64,000 nucleotides of DNA from an uncultured Verrucomicrobia subdivision 3 bacterium (GCA_903913865.1 CAIWMU010000226.1:1-64000); one strand, 5' to 3'; positions 1 through 12,344 are shown, numbered from the stretch's first letter. Notes: generated from the sequence alone by a model not told the origin. Translations and numbers: made by a program.

Positions 1-2
1 AT

Positions 3-86
3 ATCGAATCATTCTACAACAGAGCCCGCATCCACTCGTCCCTAAACCACTTATCCCCTGTTGACTTCGAATCCCTCAACAACTAA
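3..86 (+). mobile_element. C-terminal end of an IS3-family transposase (OrfB/rve-like), truncated by the window edge
   Basis: Frame 3 reads IESFYNRARIHSSLNHLSPVDFESLNN*, matching the conserved C-terminal motif of IS3-family OrfB integrase-type transposases. Confidence 0.8.
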
Positions 87-99
87 AACCATCAACATA

Positions 100-609
100 T
101 TATCCTCTTTTCACTGTCCGTTTTATCGAAGCAAGCCCATCTCCCGCTGAGGCGCTGAGACGCGGAGAAAAAGAGCATGGGATTGCTGATCCTTCACCTC
201 CCGGCATGTTATCAACCGGCTCAACGCCCTCCTCGAGGCCGTTCACACAGCGGGTGATGCCATCCTTGAGTATGGCCTCCCCAAAATTAAACAGGTAGCC
301 GAGCTTAAGTCCCGTAAGCCGGAGATAGGTTTGCACCTGTTTTCTGTGCGCCGCCGTCACGCGTTCGACAGACTTCAACTCCACCAACACTTTGGAATTC
401 ACAATCAGGTCAGCCCGAAAACCCTCGTCAAAACGAACCCCTTTGAAACAAATCGGCACCGGCACCTGACGCTCCACGACCAACCCCCGGCCAACGAGTT
501 CCCGACCCAAAACAACCTCATAGACCGTCTCCAGCAGCCCGGGGCCGAGTTCGCGATGAATCTCAACAGACACCCGACCCGCCGATTTGTCACGCAAAAA
601 GTGCAACAT
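100..609 (-). CDS. GxxExxY protein (PD-(D/E)XK nuclease superfamily-like)
   Basis: Contains EIHRELGPGLLETVYE (GxxExxY motif GLLETVY) and FRADLIVNSKVLVELKSVE (D...ExK-like core). Confidence 0.85.
   Translation of the reverse strand: MLHFLRDKSAGRVSVEIHRELGPGLLETVYEVVLGRELVGRGLVVERQVPVPICFKGVRFDEGFRADLIVNSKVLVELKSVERVTAAHRKQVQTYLRLTGLKLGYLFNFGEAILKDGITRCVNGLEEGVEPVDNMPGGEGSAIPCSFSPRLSASAGDGLASIKRTVKRG
145..168. repeat. Triple tandem octamer CGCTGAGG-CGCTGAGA-CGCGGAGA
   Basis: Read directly; lies inside the 3' end of the GxxExxY ORF (translated on - strand as FSPRLSASAG). Confidence 0.75.
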
Positions 610-636
610 GCCAAAAGAATTCCAAGGCCTGATATT

Positions 637-706
637 ATCCGCAGATTTCGCAGATGGGGACGAAGGGTCGGGCCTGAATCTGCGTTCATCTGCGGCATCT
701 GCGGAT
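637..706. repeat. Inverted repeat made of tandem CGCAGAT-containing nonamers, upstream of the GxxExxY gene
   Basis: Left arm ATCCGCAGATTTCGCAGATG (637-656); right arm CATCTGCGGCATCTGCGGAT (687-706); arms are reverse complements at 18 of 20 positions. Confidence 0.8.
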
Positions 707-842
707 TACCTCTGGGAGATCGGTTATCGCAGGAGATCCGTGAGTGGTGCAGGTTTCCGGGATCGGCTCTTTTAAACTCCGTTTTTTGCATGACGCCACG
801 GCGGAACCGGTGTATGAAATAGTTCAGCATTTACATTTTATC

Positions 843-2135
843 ATGCGCCACAGACCCATCCCACCACAGTTGTTCGAGCATAACCGCAAAAATCTGGCCC
901 GGCTGATGATGCCCGATTCGCTCGCCATCGTGAACGCGAACGACGTCCCCCCCACCAATTCGGACGGCAGCCTGCGCCTGCGCCAGAACTCCGACCTTTT
1001 CTACCTCACGGGAGTCGATCAGGAGGAGAGCATTCTCCTCCTGTATCCGGATGCGCATGAGGAGAACATGCGGGAAATCCTGTTCCTGAGGGAGACCAGT
1101 GACCTCATCGCGATCTGGGAGGGCCACAAGCTCACCAAGGAGGAGGCCCGCAAGGCCACCGGCATCAAGCGCATCGAGTGGCTCTCCGACTTCCGCCCCC
1201 TTTTCCACCGCCTGATGTGCGAGGCCTCCCATGTTTACCTCAACAGCAATGAACACAAACGGGCTGTGATCGAGGTCACCTCCAGGGATGCCCGCTTCGT
1301 CACCGACACCAAAAGCCGCTACCCCCTGCACGATTACCAGCGCCTCGCCCGCCTCATGCACACCCTGCGGGCCGTCAAATCCCCCTGGGAAATCACCCTC
1401 ATCAAGGAGGCCTGCTCCATCACCCGGGGTGCCTTCCTGCGGGTTTGCAAGTTCGTCAAGCCGGGCGTCAATGAGGCAGAGATCGAGGCCGAGTTTGCCC
1501 ATGAGTTCATCCGGCGCCGGGGCGACTTCGCCTACGGACCCATCATTGCCTCCGGCGCAAACTCCTGCGTGCTGCACTACGTCGAGAATTCAAGGGATTG
1601 CCGCTCCGGCGATGTCCTGCTTCTCGACGTCGCCGCCAGCTACGCCAACTACAACTCCGACCTCACCCGCACCCTGCCGGTGAGCGGCAAATTCTCAAGG
1701 CGCCAGCGCCAGGTTTACAATGCCGTGCTGCGCGCCATGCGCGGCTCCATCAAGCTCGCCATTCCCGGCAAGCTGCCCCGGATCTGGCAGAAGGAATCGG
1801 AAGCCCTGGTGCAGGAGGAACTGCTCTCCCTGGGCCTGCTGAAGCCTGCCGACATCAAAAAACAGGATCCGGACCGCCCCGCCCTGAAACGCTATTTCAT
1901 GCACGGAATCGGCCACCCCCTCGGACTCGATGTCCACGACGTGGGCCACACCACTGGCCCAATTCAGGAGGGATGGATCCTCACCGTCGAACCCGGCATT
2001 TACATCCCGGACGAGGGCCTCGGCATTCGCCTGGAAAACAACATCATTGTCCAGACGGGCGGGAACATCGACCTCATGGCCGACATCCCTGTGGAGGCCG
2101 ATGACATCGTGGACCTGATGTCAAAGGGCCGCTGA
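843..2135 (+). CDS. pepP: Xaa-Pro aminopeptidase (M24 family, aminopeptidase P type)
   Basis: MRHRPIPPQLFEHNRKNLARLM...DLFYLTGVDQ N-domain; catalytic GDVLLLDVAASYANYNSDLTRTLPVSG, HGIGHPLGLDVHD, TVEPGIYIPD motifs; upstream extension to 744 looks non-coding. Confidence 0.9.
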   Translation: MRHRPIPPQLFEHNRKNLARLMMPDSLAIVNANDVPPTNSDGSLRLRQNSDLFYLTGVDQEESILLLYPDAHEENMREILFLRETSDLIAIWEGHKLTKEEARKATGIKRIEWLSDFRPLFHRLMCEASHVYLNSNEHKRAVIEVTSRDARFVTDTKSRYPLHDYQRLARLMHTLRAVKSPWEITLIKEACSITRGAFLRVCKFVKPGVNEAEIEAEFAHEFIRRRGDFAYGPIIASGANSCVLHYVENSRDCRSGDVLLLDVAASYANYNSDLTRTLPVSGKFSRRQRQVYNAVLRAMRGSIKLAIPGKLPRIWQKESEALVQEELLSLGLLKPADIKKQDPDRPALKRYFMHGIGHPLGLDVHDVGHTTGPIQEGWILTVEPGIYIPDEGLGIRLENNIIVQTGGNIDLMADIPVEADDIVDLMSKGR

Positions 2136-2301
2136 CCGGCCAAATACCCTCCGCCCCCCCGGATGCAGCGCGTATCCATGGGATGCATGAAAGGGCCGGG
2201 GGGCCTGCGGGTATCGAGGTCGATAATTTTCGCGAGGTGAAGCTTGCCTGGGCCGGCCAGCGCCATCGTCTCGAGACCGTGCACGACCCGCTTTTCCTTC
2301 C

Positions 2302-2325
2302 CTTCGTGGCTTCGCGGCTTCGTGT
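2302..2325. repeat. Single copy of triple octamer CTTCGTGG-CTTCGCGG-CTTCGTGT
   Basis: Read directly; same word family as the core of the 18.86-19.35 kb tandem array. Confidence 0.75.
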
Positions 2326-2472
2326 GGGACAAAAACGCCCGGGATGCCACCTCCAAGGCAACCGGGCGGGCGGATCTGCAGGGCCGCCATTTCCCTCATC
2401 CCCCCGGTGGCTTCCCGTTCCGCCACCCACATCCGCTTGTATTCCCGGATAAGGCCTGATTAGACTCCACGC

Positions 2473-4359
2473 ATGCTGCTACGACATCCTGCAATCCCCT
2501 CCATCATCCGGCTCAGTTTGGTGATCCCGATCACCTTGTGCCTGCTTCTGACCTGGGGCGCACAGGGGCAATCCCTCAAATTCGCCTGGCTGAGTGACAC
2601 CCACATCGGCTCCGGAATGGCGGATGAGGACCTCCGCATCTCCGTCCGCGACATCAACGGTCAGAAGGGCCTCGATTTCGTCATTCTCTCCGGTGATGTG
2701 ACCGAATACGGATCCTGGGAACAACTGAGGCGCGCGCGGGAAATTCTGAATGGCCTGGCCATCCCGTTCCACGTCCTACCCGGAAATCACGATACAAAAT
2801 GGTCAGAGTCCGGCGGGACCGACTTTCCAAAGGTCTTCGGGTCGGATCGTTTCATGTTCGAACAGGGCGGAATCCGCTTCCTCGGGTTGCACCAGGGGCC
2901 CCTGATGAAAATGGGGGACGGCCATTGGGCGCCGCAGGATGTGGCCTGGCTGGAGGAGCAACTGGGCGCCATTCCCACCGGGCAACCTGTCATTTTTGTC
3001 ACCCATTACCCCATCGACGCCGGGATCGCAAACTGGTGGGTGGTGTCAGACCGGCTGAAGCGCGTCAACATTCAGGCTGCCCTTTGTGGCCATGGCCATG
3101 CGAATCAAAAACTGCTGTTTGAGGGCATCCCGGGGGTGATGGGCCGCTCCAACCTCCGCACCCGCCAGCATCTTCAGGGCTATAATGTGGTTGAAATCTC
3201 CGGGGACCGCATGACCTTCTCCGAACGGATTCCCGGCGTTGAGACAAAGGCTCCCTGGCACACTGTCAAACTGGCTCGTCACGACTTCGCCAAAGAAACG
3301 GTCGAATATCCCCGGCCCGATTTCACGATCAACCAGCGCCACCCTGAAGTGGGCCCGGCCTGGACCTTTGACACAGGCAACACGATCGCCAGCTCACCCG
3401 CCATCGCCGGAAATCTCGCAATCGTGGGTGACGCTTCCGGGTCCATCCGCGCGCTGGATCTCCGCTCCGGAAGGGAGACATGGAAGATCCGCACCGGCGG
3501 CCCGATTGTCTCCACGCCTGCAGTGTCGGGAGGTTTGGTGGTGTTCGGTTCCACGGATGGCACGATCCGGGCTCTCAAGGCTGACTCGGGTCAGGAGGTC
3601 TGGTGCGTCCCCACCCTGCGCCCGGTGGTGGCCAGCCCGGCGATTGAGAAGGGGGTCGTTTACATCGGCTCCAGTGACGGGATTTTCCGCGCACTGGATT
3701 TGAAGACCGGAACTTCACGCTGGGAGTTCCCAGGGGTGCGGGGATTCGTCGAAACACGCCCCCTGATTTTTAAGAATCGAGTCATCTTCGGGGCCTGGGG
3801 CCAGCGCCTTTACGCTCTCGAAACAAAGACCGGGGAACTGGCATGGACCTGGAGGGGCGACAAGGGGGGCGACCTCTTCTCCCCCGCCGCCTGCTGGCCG
3901 GTCGGCGCTCATGACAAGGTGTTTGTGGCCGCTCCTGATCGCATGCTGACCGCCATCGACATCCATTCCGGCAAACAGGTCTGGCGCACCGCTGAACCGG
4001 CAGTGCGTGAGACCATCGGCCTCTCAACCGATTCCTCCAGGATCTACGTGCGGGACATGAACAACTTCTTCCGCTCCTATTCCACAACGGCGAAGACACC
4101 TGTCAAAGTCTGGGAGACCGATGCCGGGTTCGGTTATGACATCAACTCTGCCATGATGATTGAAAAGCAGGGCGTTGTGTTTTACGGCACCAAAAACGAT
4201 GTCCTCTACGCCCTGGAATCAACCACCGGCAGGATCCTCTGGGCCCACAAGTTCGGCACTGGCATCATGAACACAGTCCTCCCGCTCAGCAGATCCGAAG
4301 TGCTAGTCACCGATTTCGATGGAAAGATCGGCTTGATCCGTGCCGCAAAACGCAAATGA
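2473..4359 (+). CDS. Metallophosphoesterase fused to a PQQ-type beta-propeller (BamB-like) domain, exported
   Basis: N-term signal-like segment, then AWLSDTHIG, GDVTEYG, LPGNHD, FVTHYP, CGHGHANQ calcineurin-type motifs; C-term repeats such as GSIRALDLRSGRETWKIRTGG, GTIRALKADSGQEVW, RLYALETKTGELAW. Confidence 0.88.
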   Translation: MLLRHPAIPSIIRLSLVIPITLCLLLTWGAQGQSLKFAWLSDTHIGSGMADEDLRISVRDINGQKGLDFVILSGDVTEYGSWEQLRRAREILNGLAIPFHVLPGNHDTKWSESGGTDFPKVFGSDRFMFEQGGIRFLGLHQGPLMKMGDGHWAPQDVAWLEEQLGAIPTGQPVIFVTHYPIDAGIANWWVVSDRLKRVNIQAALCGHGHANQKLLFEGIPGVMGRSNLRTRQHLQGYNVVEISGDRMTFSERIPGVETKAPWHTVKLARHDFAKETVEYPRPDFTINQRHPEVGPAWTFDTGNTIASSPAIAGNLAIVGDASGSIRALDLRSGRETWKIRTGGPIVSTPAVSGGLVVFGSTDGTIRALKADSGQEVWCVPTLRPVVASPAIEKGVVYIGSSDGIFRALDLKTGTSRWEFPGVRGFVETRPLIFKNRVIFGAWGQRLYALETKTGELAWTWRGDKGGDLFSPAACWPVGAHDKVFVAAPDRMLTAIDIHSGKQVWRTAEPAVRETIGLSTDSSRIYVRDMNNFFRSYSTTAKTPVKVWETDAGFGYDINSAMMIEKQGVVFYGTKNDVLYALESTTGRILWAHKFGTGIMNTVLPLSRSEVLVTDFDGKIGLIRAAKRK

Positions 4360-4468
4360 CCGCCGGGGGGGGGAAGATCTCCCCTGCCCAACCCATCGTT
4401 CACCGGTGCAAAGGGTGCGCCCCAGTCAACCAGGGCGACCCCGTCATTCACGCAAAACCCGAGCGAAT

Positions 4469-4538
4469 GGGGTCAGTCCTCATCTTTTTGTGTGCCCCGT
4501 GCGGGACGCACTTTACAAAAAGTGACCGGACTGACCCC
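4469..4538. repeat. REP-like imperfect palindrome GGGGTCAGTCCTCA...GGACTGACCCC
   Basis: Ends are GGGGTCAGTCC and GGACTGACCCC (exact reverse complements), inner CTTTTTG/CAAAAAG, centre CCCGTGCGGG. Confidence 0.7.
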
Positions 4539-4623
4539 TTCGCGGCAAACCGGTCAACGCCCGTCCGCACAGGTCTCCCCCTTCGCGGGAGATCGGTCAA
4601 CGCCCGTCCGACCACGCCTCCCC
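4538..4623. repeat. 43-bp direct tandem repeat, two copies
   Basis: cttcgcggcaaaccggtcaacgcccgtccgcacaggtctcccc followed by cttcgcgggagatcggtcaacgcccgtccgaccacgcctcccc. Confidence 0.65.
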
Positions 4624-4641
4624 CCGGGTCAAACCCCAACC

Positions 4642-8484
<3,843 letters not shown>

Positions 8485-8539
8485 CTACAGGCGTCAAGCG
8501 ACGCTGCAAAGTCGATTCCCTTCCCCCGCCTGCCGGATC

Positions 8540-9949
8540 CTAGATCTCCACGGTTCGCCCCGGTATCGGCGCCGGATACCGCCCCTCTGCATCGGCCAGC
8601 ACCGGAGCGGGACTCGATTCCGTAAGCCCGTCCACGTTGGGACAGAACCGGAACTCGGAAGCCATGGCATCATCCCATGTGATGATTTTTCCGGAATGCA
8701 CCGCCGCACGGCCCATGATCGCCCCGAGATTTGAAAGTGCCGCACGGCGCGCCTCGTTGTGGGGCTTGTTCTGGCGGATGGCCCCCAGCAGCACATCCCA
8801 CTCCGCCTGCCAGGGATTCACGGTCTCCTTCGGCGCCCTCCAGGCGATGTTGGAATTCTCAATGTGCTGATCCTTGTAAAGCCAGGATGTCGGGGCGTGG
8901 ATGTTCCCCGAGAATTTGGCGGCGCACTTGGTTCCGTGGATGTAGGTCCCGAAATCGTTCTCACAATTCGGGATGTAGCGCCCGGTCACCATCGCCTTCG
9001 TTCCATCGGCAAAGGTGTATTCGATCGAATAACTGTCCAGGTTCTGGCTGCAATCCTTGCTCCCGGCAAACCGCCCTCCCACCCCGTGGGCGCTCACAGG
9101 CCAGCTGTCCTTGATCCAAAAACACTCGTCGATCTGGTGGATCATCAACTCAATGAAAATACCGCCGGAGGCCCACAGGAACTGGAACGGATGCCCCGGG
9201 CTCAACTGCCAGAGCAACTCATTCTGATCCTTTGCAAATGGCCCCATGAAATAGCCCGGATCCATCCGGTAGGCCCGGATGAGTTGCACATCCCCCATCG
9301 CGCCATCCCGGATTTTTTGAATCATTGCCTGCCGGGCCGAGGAATGCCGGGCCATCAGACCGGCCGCGATCTTGAGATTCTTCTTCTCAGCCACCTCGCC
9401 GGCGCGAATGATGCGCTTGATTCCACCCGGATCTGCGGCGAAATCTTTCTCCATGAACACGTTAACCCCTTTTTCCACAGCATATTCCAGATGCGGTGCA
9501 CGAAAAGCCGCGTGCGTGGTCAGGAGGGCCACATCCCCGGGCTTCAGGCAGTCGATCGCGTGCTTGTAGCCATCAAATCCCAAAAAACGCCTCTCCGCCG
9601 GAGCATCAATGTGATCCCCCAACATTCCACGCAGTGACTCATGAGCCTGGTCCAGCCGATCCTGACGCAGGTCCGCCATCGCGACCAGTTTCACCGGTCC
9701 CCCTCCCGCCCCGACCGCGCGCTTCGTGCCGGAGTCATCCCCGATCACCAATCCCCCTGCCGACATCGCATTGGCCACTGCCCCGCTTCCCCGCCCTCCG
9801 CAGCCGATCAAGGCAAGGCGGATCGTTTCATCCGCCGCGGCATGCACATGGGGAAGGGCAACCCCGGCGAGGGCCGAGACAGCAGCCACCCGGGCTGTTG
9901 CCTTGATAAAATCACGACGTGAGGTCTGGTGGCTGGGGAGCTCGTTCAT
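8540..9949 (-). CDS. Gfo/Idh/MocA family oxidoreductase with Tat-like leader
   Basis: SRRDFIKATARVAAVSALAG leader; IRLALIGCGGRGSGAV Rossmann motif; EKGVNVFMEKDFA. Confidence 0.9.
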   Translation of the reverse strand: MNELPSHQTSRRDFIKATARVAAVSALAGVALPHVHAAADETIRLALIGCGGRGSGAVANAMSAGGLVIGDDSGTKRAVGAGGGPVKLVAMADLRQDRLDQAHESLRGMLGDHIDAPAERRFLGFDGYKHAIDCLKPGDVALLTTHAAFRAPHLEYAVEKGVNVFMEKDFAADPGGIKRIIRAGEVAEKKNLKIAAGLMARHSSARQAMIQKIRDGAMGDVQLIRAYRMDPGYFMGPFAKDQNELLWQLSPGHPFQFLWASGGIFIELMIHQIDECFWIKDSWPVSAHGVGGRFAGSKDCSQNLDSYSIEYTFADGTKAMVTGRYIPNCENDFGTYIHGTKCAAKFSGNIHAPTSWLYKDQHIENSNIAWRAPKETVNPWQAEWDVLLGAIRQNKPHNEARRAALSNLGAIMGRAAVHSGKIITWDDAMASEFRFCPNVDGLTESSPAPVLADAEGRYPAPIPGRTVEI

Positions 9950-10018
9950 GAAAGAATCGTCGCAGGCACCCTAAATTGGTGTCAATCGCAAATTGTTCTT
10001 CAACATTCTTCTTCGCCG

Positions 10019-10046
10019 TTGACATCCCCTACGGTTCAGATAAGGT
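10019..10046 (+). promoter_or_regulatory. Putative sigma-70-like promoter of rpsT
   Basis: TTGACA - 16 nt - TAAGGT, about 40 bp upstream of rpsT. Confidence 0.4.
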
Positions 10047-10084
10047 TCCGGGCTCTGATTTACAGATTTTGACCAGATCATAAT

Positions 10085-10348
10085 ATGCCGAATACGAAGT
10101 CAGCTGAACGCCGGATGCGCAACAGCGCGCGCAAGCAATTGCGGAACCGCAGCAAGAAGTCCCGTCTGCACACACTGGAACGTAACTACCAGGAAGTGCT
10201 CAAAACGGGGAAGAAAGAGGAAGCCGGGGTCTCCCTGCGCCTGCTCAGCAGTGCGTTTGACAAGGCCGCAAAGGCCGGGGTGGTCCACAAGTCCACTGCC
10301 AACAGGAAGAAGTCCCGTCTGGCACTGCAGTTGGCTCACGCCAAGTAG
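10085..10348 (+). CDS. rpsT: 30S ribosomal protein S20
   Basis: MPNTKSAERRMRNSARKQLRNRSKKSRLHT...VHKSTANRKKSRLALQLAHAK. Confidence 0.95.
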   Translation: MPNTKSAERRMRNSARKQLRNRSKKSRLHTLERNYQEVLKTGKKEEAGVSLRLLSSAFDKAAKAGVVHKSTANRKKSRLALQLAHAK

Positions 10349-10412
10349 TTCCCCCGTCTCTGGGTTTTACCGCAGCCGGCTCCGCCGCCAATGGCGCCTG
10401 AGTCGGCTTTTC

Positions 10413-11195
10413 CTATTGCCCCGGTGTCTGCGAGGCCGCCCCCGCGAGAGTTGCCGGGAAAAGCGTCCCGCCCCCCAATCCGCACTTCGCAAGCCGGAAT
10501 CTGAGGGCCGTGTTCAGGCATCCAAAACCATATTGGATGCTCCTGCGCAGGTTGATGGATGAAGCCTCCGCGAAATACTTTGTCGGGCAGCTCACCTCCC
10601 CAATCGTGAATCCGGCCCAAAGGATCTGTGCCAGCATCTGGTTGTCGAAAACGAAATCATCGGAATTCCCCTCCAGCGGTAGTGCCTGAAGGATCTCCCT
10701 CGAGAAGGCCCGGTAGCCTGTGTGGTATTCTGAGAGCTTGGCGCCAAGCAAAATGTTCTCAGACAGGGTGAGCCCCCTGTTCGCCACGTATTTCCACAGC
10801 GGCATGCCCCCTTGCAGCGCGTAACCCCCAAGAATCCGGCTCCCCAGCACACAGGGATGCAGCCCGTTTGCTATTATTGACACCATCGCCGGGATCAACT
10901 TCGGCGTATACTGATAATCGGGATGGATCATGATCACGATGTCCGCCCCGGCCTCCAGTGCCAGCTTGTAGCACGTCTTCTGGTTACCACCATAGCCCCG
11001 GTTCACCTCGTGCACCCGCACCTCCACCCCCTCCAACTGCCGGGCAATCGCCACGGTGTCATCCCGGCTGCGATCGTCAACTAGGATGATATGATCCACA
11101 ACCTGCTGGTCGCGGACTTCATCATAGGTTTGCTTGAGTGTGCGCGCCGCGTTATACGCGGGCATCACCACCACTGTTTTCTTACCTCGATACAT
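10413..11195 (-). CDS. Glycosyltransferase family 2 (dolichol-phosphate mannose synthase-like)
   Basis: TVVVMPAYNAARTLKQTY, IILVDDRSRDDTVAIA, VNRGYGGNQKTCYKLALEAGADIVIMIHPDYQY; start re-assigned to MYRGKKT. Confidence 0.9.
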   Translation of the reverse strand: MYRGKKTVVVMPAYNAARTLKQTYDEVRDQQVVDHIILVDDRSRDDTVAIARQLEGVEVRVHEVNRGYGGNQKTCYKLALEAGADIVIMIHPDYQYTPKLIPAMVSIIANGLHPCVLGSRILGGYALQGGMPLWKYVANRGLTLSENILLGAKLSEYHTGYRAFSREILQALPLEGNSDDFVFDNQMLAQILWAGFTIGEVSCPTKYFAEASSINLRRSIQYGFGCLNTALRFRLAKCGLGGGTLFPATLAGAASQTPGQ

Positions 11196-11458
11196 GGATT
11201 TTTTAGGCGGCTGGGACAAAATGCCTGCCCAACCGCCTCCTGAGAAGCCCAAAATGCAGTTCAAATCCCTCAAACTCCTGCCAGGCACCCCCCCAAGCCG
11301 CTTCCCACCGGCTCCTGTCTGTTTTTCCTTACATGGCAGCGGGACCACGGCCCAAACCGGTCTGAACGGCTCATCCACATCCTACCCTGATTCCGGAACC
11401 TCCGCGTTCTATCGGCTGTCCGGGAACTGATAGAGATAGCACTTATCAACTTAGCAGA

Positions 11459-11488
11459 AGGCCCGCCTGAAAAGGCGGGCCTTTTTGC
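11459..11488 (+). terminator. Rho-independent terminator, T-tract on + strand
   Basis: AAGGCCCGCCTGAAAAGGCGGGCCTTTTTG: 10-bp stem followed by U-run when read on +. Confidence 0.7.
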
Positions 11489-11549
11489 TAAAAATCCCAT
11501 TGAAAAACAGTCTTTGAATCAATCCCCTACCGCGCGAGGTTCCTGAATA

Positions 11550-12107
11550 TCACACTGAAACGGCGGGCTTTTTGACTCCGCTTACAAATTCGGACACCCT
11601 CCGCCTGCCCTCATCCACTTCAGCCTGCGTCATCCCCAGAACAACGAATTCCCATGCCGAAGCTGCAGCCTTGTAGCCCTGCTCCACCGCAAGCTTCAAC
11701 CACTTGAAGGCTTCAATCCGGCTCTCAGATGCATTCGCAGCATCGCTTCTCCTGCTGGTCCGGTGATGCCCCACACCCACCTGATATTGTGCGGCGGGAT
11801 ACCCCAATGCTGCGGCCCTGCCCAGCCACATCCCGGCACACTCCTCATCGCGTGGCATCCCCTGTCCCTGCCCATACATCATTCCCAAATTATACTGCGC
11901 CGCCGGATGCCCCTGCCCGGCAGCCTTCCTGTAGCACTCTGCCGCCTGCACCTGACTCGCAGGAACCCCGTCCCCGTCAAAGAGGCGTCGGCCCTGTTGA
12001 AATTGCAGGTCGGCCTCAACGGTTTCAGCGGATGGAATTACCGGTTCCGGCTTCAAGCCGGACTCAGGAACTCCACCGAACAACCGGCCGAAAAATGATT
12101 TTCCCAT
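11550..12107 (-). CDS. Sel1-repeat (TPR-like) protein
   Basis: AAECYRKAAGQGHPAAQYNLGMMYGQGQGMPRDEECAGMWLGRAAALGYPAAQYQVG. Confidence 0.85.
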   Translation of the reverse strand: MGKSFFGRLFGGVPESGLKPEPVIPSAETVEADLQFQQGRRLFDGDGVPASQVQAAECYRKAAGQGHPAAQYNLGMMYGQGQGMPRDEECAGMWLGRAAALGYPAAQYQVGVGHHRTSRRSDAANASESRIEAFKWLKLAVEQGYKAAASAWEFVVLGMTQAEVDEGRRRVSEFVSGVKKPAVSV

Positions 12108-12155
12108 GATGATCTGATAGATGAACAGCTCTCTTCAACCAAAGCCAAAAAAGGT

Positions 12156-12344
12156 TCAGCTTTCGATAAGCCGCACAATTCTCAAAAAGGCCAGCACCGG
12201 CCAGGACCTTGCAGCCACGACCTTCGCTGCAGGGGCCAGATTCGCCTGAAAATGGGTTAGAACCTCCTTGCAACGTGGACACCTGTCGGCATATAGAAAA
12301 TCACCGAGCCTGCTTTTACAATGGGGACATTTTTGATGGAACAT
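12156..12344 (-). CDS. Small zinc-ribbon protein with C-terminal hydrophobic segment
   Basis: MFHQKCPHCKSRLGDFLYADRCPRCKEVLTHFQ... two CxxC knuckles. Confidence 0.55.
   Translation of the reverse strand: MFHQKCPHCKSRLGDFLYADRCPRCKEVLTHFQANLAPAAKVVAARSWPVLAFLRIVRLIES

Noticed and set aside
331-830. ORFs 331..822 (+) and 405..830 (-) overlapping the GxxExxY gene
   Set aside because: They are readings of the CGCAGAT repeats and antisense GxxExxY sequence (e.g. FICGICGLPLG, NPQMPQMNADSG); no independent protein family.
11230-11300. tRNA-like GTTCAAATCCC segment
   Set aside because: No acceptor stem or anticodon arm could be folded around it by eye.
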